From: Candidatus Eiseniibacteriota bacterium
Lineage (GTDB): Bacteria; Eisenbacteria; RBG-16-71-46; JAFGJU01
Length of the DNA: 7,599 nucleotides
NCBI GenBank assembly: GCA_016928935.1
Contig: JAFGJU010000218.1
Location: 1 to 7,599 of the forward strand
Direction of reading: 5' to 3'
The stretch's first letter is position 1. Every line of letters starts with the position of its first letter. The position numbers and the translations under genes are program-made. Positions 1 to 6,292 of this stretch are shown here, in pieces. The notes below the pieces were generated by a model, which did not search any database, was not told the origin of the DNA, and worked only from the letters and a program-made list of their open reading frames with translations.

Positions 1-165
1 CATCTCGTGAGCCGCGCAAGGGGTGACGATTGTGGAGTCTCCCTGAGGCGGTCCTCTCGATTCTTCTGTATTTCGCACAATCTCGCCTCACTACTACCGA
101 AGTGTGACAAATTTTCCCTGCAATTTCATACCGTCGGGCGATGGTCCGGGTGTCTCCCGCCTACG
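1..165. other. Left-edge non-coding stretch
   Basis: I recognise no gene here on either strand; the short open frames look like chance. A GTGACA hexamer at 104-109 is close to a -35 box, but nothing better than a weak -10 (CATACC, 127-132) lies at the right distance. The stretch is probably the upstream region of the gene starting at 233, and possibly the edge of a gene outside the window. Confidence 0.4.
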
Positions 166-171
166 TATAAT
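166..171 (+). promoter_or_regulatory. Candidate -10 box for the erythromycin-esterase-like gene
   Basis: A perfect TATAAT lies at 166-171, giving a predicted transcription start near 178 and a leader of about 55 nt before the ATG at 233. The -35 region (about 142-148, TGGTCCG) is poor and there is no TG extension, so an activator may be needed or the match may be chance. Confidence 0.4.
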
Positions 172-232
172 GTAGATGGTGCACCGAATCGTAGTTGCTG
201 TTGATTGGCGTCTTCAAAAGGAGGAGAGGACC

Positions 233-1618
233 ATGAAAACAACGGCGTCTGGACAGGCGCGTAGCACGTTGGAGCTCGTCATGTTCTCCGTCATCTTCTG
301 TGCTCTGAGCACGCTGTTGCAGGCGACAGTTGTGGCAGGAGAGAAGCAGTTCGTGACCTGGGCCGCGGGCAAGGCAGTCTACTTCGAGTCTCTTGACGTG
401 CAGGACGTTCTGCCGGAGGATTTTTCGTTTCTCGACAAGGCGCTCGAGGGCAAGCGAATCATCTATATCGCCGAGTCGGACCATTGGGTGAATCAGAAGT
501 ACGACTACAGACTGACCCTCATTCGTCATCTATTCAACAGGGGGTGGCGGCGCATCGGGATGGAGATGGATTTCTGCGACGGGAAGCGCGTCGACCGCTA
601 TCTCGACACCGGTGATCCGTCACATCTGGAGCGCGTCGCTCTGTACGGCTACAAAGGAGGGTGGCGGGAGGACCGTGACGACATCCCGCAGGGATTCCCG
701 GGCATACGGGCTCCTAAGTTTCGGAAGGCCTTTGTCAGCCAAGAACGCAGGTTTCTGAGACAGTTGCGCTCACTGAGCGAATCCCGTCGCAAGGGCACAC
801 CCCGGCTCAGTTGGTTTGGCTTTGACGTCGGACTCATGCCGTGCGTCGCGTACGAGGACGCCCAGGAGATTCTGGCCAATCATGCGTCCAACCCCGCGAT
901 CCAGGAGGTATTGAAGCGTCTGCGGCGTGTCGAGGCTGAATCCCGAGACGCAGAGGCCCAGCGTCTCGTTGGTCTGCTGGGATTCATTGAAACGGAGTCT
1001 TCTTCAATACAGAAGACAGTGGGCAAGGATCGGGCAGAGGACTTGGTGCGTACTCTGCAGCATCAGGTCGACTATCTCCTCTTCGCCGATGCCGCCAAAG
1101 AGGGCGCGAGCACGCTGAACTGGTACCACGGTCTGGTTCGTCGCGAGCAAAGGATGGCCTCGCTGGTCGATGAGATACTCGCAGATCTCAAGCCCGGCGA
1201 GAAGATCATACTCATGGGACAAGTCCTGCATCTCAGCAAGAACAGCGAGGGGATCACGCTGGGGCCGATCGGAGCGTCAGCGCCGAGCATGTGGGTCTCC
1301 ATAGGAACGCACCTCGCGAGGAAGTTCCCCGGAGAGGTCTACTCCGTATGGATGATGTATGACCATGGACGACACGGTTCCGTTCTGTTGCCGGATGGTG
1401 TCGAAGAAGTGCCCAGCGATTCGACCAGCGTCGAGCATCTCCTGGCCCAAGTCGGGGAAACCTTCTTCCTGCCGCTCAAGTCGGGGGGAGATGGGGAATC
1501 ATATCTGCGTGAGAAGCGGCATTTTCGACAAAACGGTTCAGTCGCCAGCGGTGTGATTGCCGAACAAGCGGATGCGTTGTTCTTCATCCGCGAAGTGACG
1601 GAGCTGGTGGAGGAGTGA
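233..1618 (+). CDS. Secreted erythromycin-esterase-like (Ere/ChaN-fold) protein
   Basis: This encodes 461 aa. The frame is open from 176, but I chose ATG 233 because AAGGAGGA (218-225) lies 7 nt upstream and the protein then begins with an export signal: hydrophobic residues about 13-34, with likely cleavage near VVAG/EK (36-37). The mature part resembles the erythromycin esterase family (Pfam PF05139). The family GExxHG-type motif appears as AESDHW (80-85), with E81 and H84 as likely active-site residues. GMEM follows (E111), and a later conserved His lies in GQVLHLSKNS (H333). Characterised Ere enzymes hydrolyse the macrolide lactone through a catalytic His, but most homologues have unknown substrates, so macrolide resistance should not be assumed. 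A periplasmic or exported location is unlike cytoplasmic EreA/EreB. The gene stands alone and converges on the hydrolase gene ending at 1737. The family call is fairly sure; the substrate is unknown. Confidence 0.85.
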   Translation: MKTTASGQARSTLELVMFSVIFCALSTLLQATVVAGEKQFVTWAAGKAVYFESLDVQDVLPEDFSFLDKALEGKRIIYIAESDHWVNQKYDYRLTLIRHLFNRGWRRIGMEMDFCDGKRVDRYLDTGDPSHLERVALYGYKGGWREDRDDIPQGFPGIRAPKFRKAFVSQERRFLRQLRSLSESRRKGTPRLSWFGFDVGLMPCVAYEDAQEILANHASNPAIQEVLKRLRRVEAESRDAEAQRLVGLLGFIETESSSIQKTVGKDRAEDLVRTLQHQVDYLLFADAAKEGASTLNWYHGLVRREQRMASLVDEILADLKPGEKIILMGQVLHLSKNSEGITLGPIGASAPSMWVSIGTHLARKFPGEVYSVWMMYDHGRHGSVLLPDGVEEVPSDSTSVEHLLAQVGETFFLPLKSGGDGESYLREKRHFRQNGSVASGVIAEQADALFFIREVTELVEE

Positions 1619-1651
1619 GCCATGAGTATGAGCTACGACTCCAGTCATTGC

Positions 1652-1685
1652 CGGCCGTCGGGTGTAAGGTCGCCCCCGGCGGCCG
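1652..1685. terminator. GC-rich hairpin between convergent genes
   Basis: Arms at 1652-1662 and 1675-1685 can form an 11-bp stem with a single G-U wobble around a 12-nt loop. It lies 33 nt after the stop of the erythromycin-esterase-like gene and 51 nt from the stop of the opposing hydrolase gene, where a bidirectional terminator would be expected. Neither strand has a T-tract after the stem, so it is not a classical intrinsic terminator. It may block or stabilise 3' ends instead. Confidence 0.45.
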
Positions 1686-1736
1686 TCAGGACGCCGGCCG
1701 AGATCTGGAGACGGCATCGAATTCCCTGTACGACTG

Positions 1737-2945
1737 TTATTTTCCGGCATCAAGATTAGTCACGATCTCGATTTCTGGATATGCCTTCGCCTTTTGGACC
1801 AGATCGATGTCCTGTTTCTCCTTCAGGTATTTGTCGAAAAATGCAGGGATGAGCACATTCATGATTTCGATCGTCCTTTTCCCGTCAATCGGTCCCAGAA
1901 GCGGGCGGACCATCGGGACGGGGTAGACGGAGTAGTCCGTGAGATTATAGTGGTCCGAGCCCCTGACACTCATCGAATAGCGGTCTCGTGTCGATTGACC
2001 TGTAAACAACGGCCCGCATCCCAGGTACCTCTTGCTGCCCAGAAACATGAGGGGCACTTGATGTTTGCCCTCGAGCGAAGCGCTGTAGAATCCCCCGTCG
2101 ATGTTCACCCCCGCCTTGACTCTCTTGTCTTTGGAGCAGATGACGCTTGTTGCCAGACCGCCCAAGGACATTCCGAAGATGCCAATCCGATCCAAGTTCA
2201 ACTTATCCTGAAACATGTTCTCCTTGCTGTTCATGATTGTCAGCCGGTCGATCAAGAAAGCGATGTCCTCGGCCCAGTACTTCGGACTTTCCGTCAGGAG
2301 CACCGGCATCGCCGCGTTCATCTCCCGAAAGACCTGGACCCGCTCCTTGTCGCTGGAGGCATTCTCCAATTTCTGGAGGAATCCCATTGCCATTGCGTTC
2401 ATTTGTTCGCTCATTATCTTCTGAAACCTGGGATTGCCCATCTCGATGCGGATCAGCCGCCCGTCCGGAAACGATGAGAATTTGCATTCATAATGATGAG
2501 AGATGCTGAAGACGATGTACCCGTGGCTGGCCAGCTCTTCCATCAGTATTGTGTTCTGTGAATGGTGCTCTCCCCAACCGTGAGAAAAGATCAGCACCGG
2601 GTACTTGCCCTCTTTGGACGAGACGGGCACGTCGCGGCTCGCGTTCGTCTTCAAGTCCTTGTACGTCGGAGGAAATTGAAGATACTTCTCGGCAAACTCC
2701 GCTTCGGCCGGCAGAAAATAGGGCTCTGGGTCTGACCGAGGGTCCGAGGGATACCAGGCCTTCACAGTCAGTTCTCTCTGGCTTGCCTGTGTGCTGTCAA
2801 ATATCTCTTTTCGATTGTTATCGACAAAACTGAGGTAGGTCACTCCGATAGAGTATTTGCCTGAGGGTTTCGGCAATGTCTCGGCCTGGCCTTGAAGGGA
2901 GCAAAAGAAAACACCGCAAAGCGCCATCAAGAATGCACGTTTCAA
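1737..2945 (-). CDS. Secreted alpha/beta hydrolase, PAF-acetylhydrolase-like
   Basis: This encodes 402 aa. The start is TTG at 2945; TAAAGGAGGAG lies just upstream (2950-2960), and the next residues form a signal peptide (about 1-21, cleavage near GQA/ET). The mature protein has the alpha/beta-hydrolase layout: beta-strand and oxyanion segment PVLIFSHGWG (116-125), nucleophile elbow GMSLGG with Ser260, acid in NIDGG (Asp283), and His332 in GSDHYN followed by TDYS. This order and the HGWG, GxSxGG and DHYNxTD signatures match platelet-activating-factor acetylhydrolase isoform II / dienelactone-hydrolase-like proteins (PF03403 group). Such enzymes cleave short or oxidised acyl esters. Here the enzyme should act outside the cytoplasm, on an unknown substrate. 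A long helical insert (about 170-240) between the strands could be a lid. The gene lies directly behind a decayed propeller gene whose stop codon touches this gene's ribosome-binding site, so it was probably the second gene of an operon. No own promoter was seen. Confidence 0.88.
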   Translation of the reverse strand: MKRAFLMALCGVFFCSLQGQAETLPKPSGKYSIGVTYLSFVDNNRKEIFDSTQASQRELTVKAWYPSDPRSDPEPYFLPAEAEFAEKYLQFPPTYKDLKTNASRDVPVSSKEGKYPVLIFSHGWGEHHSQNTILMEELASHGYIVFSISHHYECKFSSFPDGRLIRIEMGNPRFQKIMSEQMNAMAMGFLQKLENASSDKERVQVFREMNAAMPVLLTESPKYWAEDIAFLIDRLTIMNSKENMFQDKLNLDRIGIFGMSLGGLATSVICSKDKRVKAGVNIDGGFYSASLEGKHQVPLMFLGSKRYLGCGPLFTGQSTRDRYSMSVRGSDHYNLTDYSVYPVPMVRPLLGPIDGKRTIEIMNVLIPAFFDKYLKEKQDIDLVQKAKAYPEIEIVTNLDAGK

Positions 2946-2957
2946 GGTACTCCTCCT

Positions 2958-3200
2958 TTACTGCAGTTCTCCTGGTTTGAGCTGTTCGATTATACCTGTG
3001 TCCACCCAGAAGAATCGACCGTCCGAACAAGAAATCGAATGCCTGTCGTCCGAGGTGACAATGGGCTGGGAGCCTTCCCTCAATGTACCCAATCTCTGCA
3101 GCAGATTGGTCCGCTCCGTCCATTGACCGTCCCTGGTTCGATTACTGATCAACATACCATAGCCATAGGTACACAACCACTCCTGATTGAGGCGGAACCT
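2958..3200 (-). pseudogene. C-terminal remnant of a PD40 (WD40-like) beta-propeller protein
   Basis: An open frame of about 80 codons ends with TAA at 2958-2960 and is closed upstream by TGA (3201-3203). The peptide shows one typical PD40/TolB-like blade: ISNRTRDGQWTERTNL, then EGSQPIVTSDDRHSIS, then SDGRFFWVDTGIIEQLKP. The last part is the ending common to exported PD40 proteins (WVDxxIIExLKP). The rest of the propeller, the signal peptide and any good start are absent: the only starts are TTG at 3176 and an internal ATG, both without a ribosome-binding site. The TAA overlaps the Shine-Dalgarno of the hydrolase gene, as in a former operon. It could still be translated as a small protein, but a truncated relic is more likely. 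Confidence 0.6.
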
Positions 3201-3261
3201 TCACGTTGCGTTTTCGACCCCGGGGGACTGAGACCACCGGGCTCCTGCGGCGTACTGAACG

Positions 3262-3474
3262 GTGAGGGAATCGTTCGCAGAATGGTCACGGATGCCCACT
3301 GAAGCTCAATACAAGGATCACTCCGGATCATGGAGTGTCCGGGACAGCTATGCCGAGGCGCTCCTGGCAAGCGTCGATACGACGGCTGTTATTGCGAATT
3401 ACCGGAAATTCCTGAAGATGCGGTCCTCGAATCAGAATGCGCGGGAGATGTTCGAACGATTGCGGGGCAAGTGA
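3262..3474 (+). pseudogene. C-terminal remnant of a TPR-tailed protein
   Basis: This is a 70-codon frame, of which roughly codons 20-70 (3319-3474) look like a real protein tail: RDSYAEALLASVDTTAVIANY followed by RKFLKMRSSNQNAREMFERL. This is the degenerate form of the tetratricopeptide ending seen on many exported hydrolases (pattern DSxAEAyxxxGDtxxAIaNYrkSLelnPdNxNAxeMLerL). Several consensus positions are altered (GD to VD, SLELNPDN to FLKMRSSN), which suggests drift after inactivation. The frame has a TGA just upstream (3256-3258), only a GTG start without a convincing ribosome-binding site, and no catalytic domain. I cannot tell which enzyme it belonged to; serine hydrolases of the beta-lactamase class and alpha/beta hydrolases commonly carry such tails. 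Confidence 0.55.
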
Positions 3475-3528
3475 GAACCCAGGACTCGCGTGTCTGACCT
3501 GCCCACCCGTGGCAGACTCTACCGTGGA

Positions 3529-5226
3529 CTATCTGAGGAGCAGCATTTTCCTCGATTCCACGAGGCCGCAGGCGTTGACGCGGTAGAGATAGACCCCGGC
3601 CGGAAGGGGGTCTCCGTGGCGGTCTGTGCCGCGCCAGTCGACAAAGTACGTCCCGCCGGCGAGTTCCTCGTCCAGCAGAACATCGACCTCGTGCCCCAGC
3701 AAGTCGAATACCTTCACCGACACGCGGGATGGCATGGGCAATTCAAGTCTAATCGACGTGCCCGGACTGAACGGATTTGGATAGTTCTGAGACAGACGGA
3801 GCTCGCTGGGCAGAACAGGTACTGATGCGTCAGAGTCGGGCCATGCGAACTCCAACAACTTGCTGTTGTACACGAACTGCCCCGTGACCTCTATCTCCTG
3901 ACCGATCACATGCACCGTGCGAGTCCGCTCCGAGACGACCAGACACATCCACAACATCTCGGTGGCGTCGAAGAAGCCCTGGGGCAACGGCTGGCGATAA
4001 ATCGTTTGAAAACGCCACGCGCCGTCCTTCTGAACCGCGTATCGTATGTTCCCCACGTTGAGACGCTGCCAGTCCCAGTGAGTGGCCGCGATGTCCGAGA
4101 ACACCATGCGAGGGGTGTTGTCGCTGTCAAAGACAAGATGACACAGGGCGCCCGTGTAATCCCTCCCGTCACTGCCGTAATACCCGTCGTCGTACTGGGC
4201 AACAGTCTCGACCTGCCAATCGCCGGGTCCCAGCCTTTTCAGCAACAGCAGCCTGCTGTACATCACCGAATGGGTCAAGACACGATTGAGGTATATGCAG
4301 GCAATATGGGGCACACCGTTATTGTCCAGACACAGCGACGGAAACCACCCCGCATCGTCAACCGGTCCGTAGGTGTTGGTCAAGGCCGTCTCTACCTGCC
4401 AGGTCCCGGTCTCGTTAGTCGCATACATCAGTCGCGACGGGTCGTAGGTGCCGCTGAATTGAACTCCGAACGCCACGTGCGCGTGACCATCACTGTCGAT
4501 TTTCAAATCCTGACGAATCGACGACTTGATGCACATGTCATACGTGTACGCCATGTCGAAATTGTGGACGCATTCCCTCTCCCAGACGCCCGACTCGTTC
4601 GTCAAGAGGTACATGTACGAGTTCATCCAGGCGTTCATGAAATCATCCGAGTCAACGTTGGAGCGCGTCTTCAACACCAGCAGGTGGAATGAATGGTCGG
4701 GGCCTGTGTCGGCGGAAAGCTCGTATATGAATTTCCCTCCCTCGTTGTAGAAATGCACGATCGTCTCGCTGCCCCATTGACCTCCGCCATCCTTGGAATA
4801 GTGGTCGATGACCTGGTCGGCGGAGTCCGACCGGGCAACAAAGATGTGAGGAGCGTCCTGGGCGTCGTACAGGAGCACCGATTTCTCAAGCCGGCGGCCG
4901 GTCGTCACTTGCTCGGTGGTGGTCGAACCGTCCGGCAAGATCGCCCTGTACAGCAGAGTCCCTTCGTCGTAGCTGCCTTCGTTGCGCTGGAAGTAGGTTA
5001 TGCCGACGACTCCTTTGCCGTCTTCCCGCACCCAGCTTCTTCCGTGGCTGTCGTTCAAGCCGTAGTGAATCACGAACGGGGGCTCGGAAGAGCTCGGCTT
5101 GGGACCGCCCGGCCGCTCTGTGGTCGGCTGGTGGGTGTAAGGGGGGACGTCTCCCTGCGCGTATGCCATTCCCGCCCACAGCACGAGCAGCGTGGCTGTC
5201 AGCGCGGACTCCAGTGCACGGTTCAT
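3529..5226 (-). CDS. Secreted beta-propeller protein with FlgD-like C-terminal sorting domain
   Basis: This encodes 565 aa. The frame is open to 5289, but ATG 5226 is the likely start: AGGAGG (5235-5240) lies 8 nt upstream and a signal peptide follows (hydrophobic 8-20, cleavage AYA/QG at 23-24). Residues about 65-460 contain at least five repeats that look like propeller blades: a D-rich loop with a PHI/HVA-like strand (121-130, 245-254, 301-310, 367-376), then G-x-W-x-x-E/Q-T (Trp at 151, 215, 276, 337, 404). I see no canonical Asp-box or catalytic set, so it is more likely a binding or surface protein than an enzyme. Residues 473-565 form a FlgD-Ig-like module starting ELRLSQNYPNPF, with DLLGHEV, DWRGTDRHGDPLPAGVYLYR and a terminal RKMLLLR. 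This is the T9SS-type or related C-terminal sorting signal that sends exported proteins to the cell surface. The gene stands alone behind a promoter at 5436-5465. Confidence 0.88.
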   Translation of the reverse strand: MNRALESALTATLLVLWAGMAYAQGDVPPYTHQPTTERPGGPKPSSSEPPFVIHYGLNDSHGRSWVREDGKGVVGITYFQRNEGSYDEGTLLYRAILPDGSTTTEQVTTGRRLEKSVLLYDAQDAPHIFVARSDSADQVIDHYSKDGGGQWGSETIVHFYNEGGKFIYELSADTGPDHSFHLLVLKTRSNVDSDDFMNAWMNSYMYLLTNESGVWERECVHNFDMAYTYDMCIKSSIRQDLKIDSDGHAHVAFGVQFSGTYDPSRLMYATNETGTWQVETALTNTYGPVDDAGWFPSLCLDNNGVPHIACIYLNRVLTHSVMYSRLLLLKRLGPGDWQVETVAQYDDGYYGSDGRDYTGALCHLVFDSDNTPRMVFSDIAATHWDWQRLNVGNIRYAVQKDGAWRFQTIYRQPLPQGFFDATEMLWMCLVVSERTRTVHVIGQEIEVTGQFVYNSKLLEFAWPDSDASVPVLPSELRLSQNYPNPFSPGTSIRLELPMPSRVSVKVFDLLGHEVDVLLDEELAGGTYFVDWRGTDRHGDPLPAGVYLYRVNACGLVESRKMLLLR

Positions 5227-5435
5227 GTTACCTGCCTCCTGTGCGATTTCACGCCGGACTCGACCGCTGACCGGAGTCGTTCCCCTCAAGGCAGCAGTCC
5301 GGGTAATCGTCTCCCGGCAGGCAACAAGAAGCTCAATTCGCGATTGATTGAGAAGTCAGTCGGTTACCGACGGAGCTGCAGGGCATACTCTGTGGGTATG
5401 AAAGAGTCCTTGCCTCACCGCACCTCACGCACATC
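5227..5435 (-). other. Long 5' leader of the sorting-domain protein gene
   Basis: About 200 nt separate the predicted transcription start from the ATG at 5226. The leader contains a perfect 13-nt dyad GTCGGTTACCGAC (5359-5371), usable as a repressor site or short hairpin, and a 5-bp hairpin CATAC/GTATG (5384-5388 with 5396-5400). I could not match it to a known riboswitch. No convincing gene lies here. Confidence 0.35.
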
Positions 5436-5465
5436 AGTATATCACGAATTCCCCAAAAAGGACAA
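5436..5465 (-). promoter_or_regulatory. Sigma70-like promoter for the sorting-domain protein gene
   Basis: On the minus strand, TTGTCC (5460-5465) is followed after 18 nt by TATACT (5436-5441), matching the consensus at 4/6 and 5/6. It faces the gene starting at 5226 and predicts a leader of about 200 nt. The T-run in its spacer could also serve as the tail of the tmRNA terminator. Confidence 0.55.
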
Positions 5466-5505
5466 CCCCGCCAGGAGCACCCTCGTCCGCGGTGTGCGGC
5501 CTGGC
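5455..5505 (-). terminator. Possible terminator of the tmRNA transcript
   Basis: On the minus strand GCCAGG (5500-5505) pairs with CCTGGC (5470-5475). A further partial GCAC/GTGC pairing lies inside, and a run of five T follows at 5455-5459. The site is 28 nt past the tmRNA 3' end. The T-run is about 10 nt from the stem, which weakens the case. Confidence 0.35.
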
Positions 5506-5533
5506 CCAAACCCCATCCCGCGCGCAGGTGAAT

Positions 5534-5880
5534 TGGAGGCGGCGGGAATCGAACCCGCGTCCGAAGAAGTTTCAGCGAGAGCCGCTACGTGCGTGTTCCG
5601 TCTTTTGAGTCTCGCTCCCTCCGTCTCCGGCGGACAGGATACGGAGAGCGCCAGCCCACTTTGTCTTGCTCCCTCTCCGCGGGCGCAAGAGGCAGCCAGC
5701 CCGTCTTTGTCGACGCCCTTTTCCGCCTCAACGGGCGAAGGCGGGAAGGACGTGGCTACTTGTTAAGCAGCCAGTGCCAATTCAGTGTTGGCAGTTGAAA
5801 TTCCCCATTTGTTTTACGAGCCAATGGGACCTCGGCACGCTGCTCGCGCCCCCGCTTCCCCGTCGAAACCGATCGCCCCC
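5534..5880 (-). ncRNA. ssrA: Transfer-messenger RNA (tmRNA)
   Basis: This 347-nt RNA rescues stalled ribosomes together with SmpB: it is charged with alanine and then serves as template for a degradation tag. The tRNA-like domain is clear. The 5' end GGGGGCGATCGGTTTCGACG (from 5880) carries the hallmark GGTTTCGACGG. The 3' end has a T-arm GCGGG-TTCGATT-CCCGC, and acceptor strand CGCCTCC pairs with GGGGGCG over 7 bp (one G-U). The discriminator is A at 5534. CCA is not encoded (ATT follows), so it must be added enzymatically. A first pseudoknot is visible as interleaved pairs CGAG/CTCG (5831-5834 with 5817-5820) and CCCATT/AATGGG (5823-5828 with 5804-5809). It ends 11 nt before the resume codon, the expected spacing. 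The 3' half is rich in GC inverted segments that should form the later pseudoknots. It is a one-piece, not permuted, tmRNA. Confidence 0.96.
5763..5792 (-). other. tmRNA tag reading frame (ANTELALAA)
   Basis: The resume codon GCC (5790-5792) starts nine codons reading ANTELALAA, then TAA (5763-5765). With the alanine carried by tmRNA itself, the tag added to stalled proteins would be A-ANTELALAA. The final ALAA is the usual ClpXP-type degron ending. The common aromatic in YALAA is Leu here. The frame is supported by the 11-nt distance to the first pseudoknot. Confidence 0.88.
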
Positions 5881-6011
5881 AGTCTCGACCTGAACGGCAC
5901 GTTGAGCGGAACAGAAAGCACGGAAACATTACTCCGGGAACCGTCCGGCAAAGAACGGACTCCTTGCGACCGGAGCCCCGAAGAACGCATCTTCAAAGAG
6001 CAGGACGGATA

Positions 6012-6084
6012 TGCGCCGTGGAGGAATCGAACCTCCAACCTCCTGATTAAGAGTCAGATGCTCTGCCAATTGAGCTAACGGCGC
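6012..6084 (-). tRNA. tRNA-Lys, anticodon CUU
   Basis: This is a complete 73-nt cloverleaf. The acceptor GCGCCGT pairs with ACGGCGC. The D-arm is GCTCAATTGGCAGAGC. The anticodon stem TCTGA/TCAGG encloses loop CTCTTAA with anticodon CTT, which reads AAG. The T-arm is GGAGG-TTCGATT-CCTCC, and the discriminator A is at 6012. CCA is not encoded (TAT follows). A strong promoter lies 37 nt upstream, and the tmRNA begins 131 nt downstream on the same strand. Confidence 0.97.
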
Positions 6085-6120
6085 ACTGTCAGTCTTTGGC
6101 GTACTGAACGATTCCTATTG

Positions 6121-6149
6121 AAGATAACACCTGCGGAAAGCGGTGTCAA
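6121..6149 (-). promoter_or_regulatory. Strong sigma70-like promoter of tRNA-Lys (and perhaps tmRNA)
   Basis: On the minus strand a perfect TTGACA (6144-6149) is separated by exactly 17 nt from TATCTT (6121-6126). Transcription should begin near 6113, about 30 nt before the tRNA. No comparable promoter is seen between the tRNA and the tmRNA (the best is a lone TAATGT in an otherwise GC-rich spacer), so this promoter may drive both RNAs. Confidence 0.75.
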
Positions 6150-6219
6150 GTTGAGCGCGCCGGCCTAACCCGGGCCGCGCGTCAGCGGGGTCCCGACTCG
6201 GCCGCCGGTGTGGTGCGTT

Positions 6220-6244
6220 GCGGGCGCCCAACAGGGCCGCCCGC
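6220..6244 (-). terminator. Stem-loop downstream of leuD
   Basis: Perfect 7-nt arms (GCGGGCG at 6220-6226, CGCCCGC at 6238-6244) enclose a further CCC/GGG pairing with one bulged base and a 4-nt loop, giving a very stable hairpin 48 nt after the leuD stop. No T-tract follows, so it may act as a 3'-end protector or with a termination factor. A second GC-rich imperfect hairpin lies at about 6155-6180, just before the tRNA promoter. The rest of 6085-6292 holds nothing else I can name. Confidence 0.45.
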
Positions 6245-6292
6245 GCAGCGGTGAGCAGGCCCCATTCCCGCGCGCGCCTCGTCGTCGCAGCC

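Noticed and set aside
1794..2477. 227-aa open frame on the plus strand opposite the hydrolase gene
   Set aside because: It is antisense to a gene with intact catalytic motifs and a signal peptide. The peptide is rich in His/Arg/Val of the kind produced by reading GC-rich genes backwards, and it has no recognisable domain.
5227..5289. Upstream 21-codon extension of the sorting-domain protein to a start at 5289
   Set aside because: The extension is charged and would bury the signal peptide, while ATG 5226 has a well-placed AGGAGG.
5227..5435. Riboswitch (for example cyclic-di-GMP type) in the leader of the sorting-domain gene
   Set aside because: Some short words look similar, but they are not in the order or spacing of any riboswitch consensus I know.
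3910..5766. Two long plus-strand open frames (260 and 357 aa) opposite the sorting-domain gene, the second running into the tmRNA
   Set aside because: Both are antisense to a well-supported gene, and the second crosses the tmRNA 3' half. No ribosome-binding sites or domains were seen; GC bias explains their length.
5534..6084. Integrated element at the tmRNA or tRNA 3' end (both are common attachment sites)
   Set aside because: No integrase gene and no repeated copy of the tRNA or tmRNA 3' end was seen in the window.
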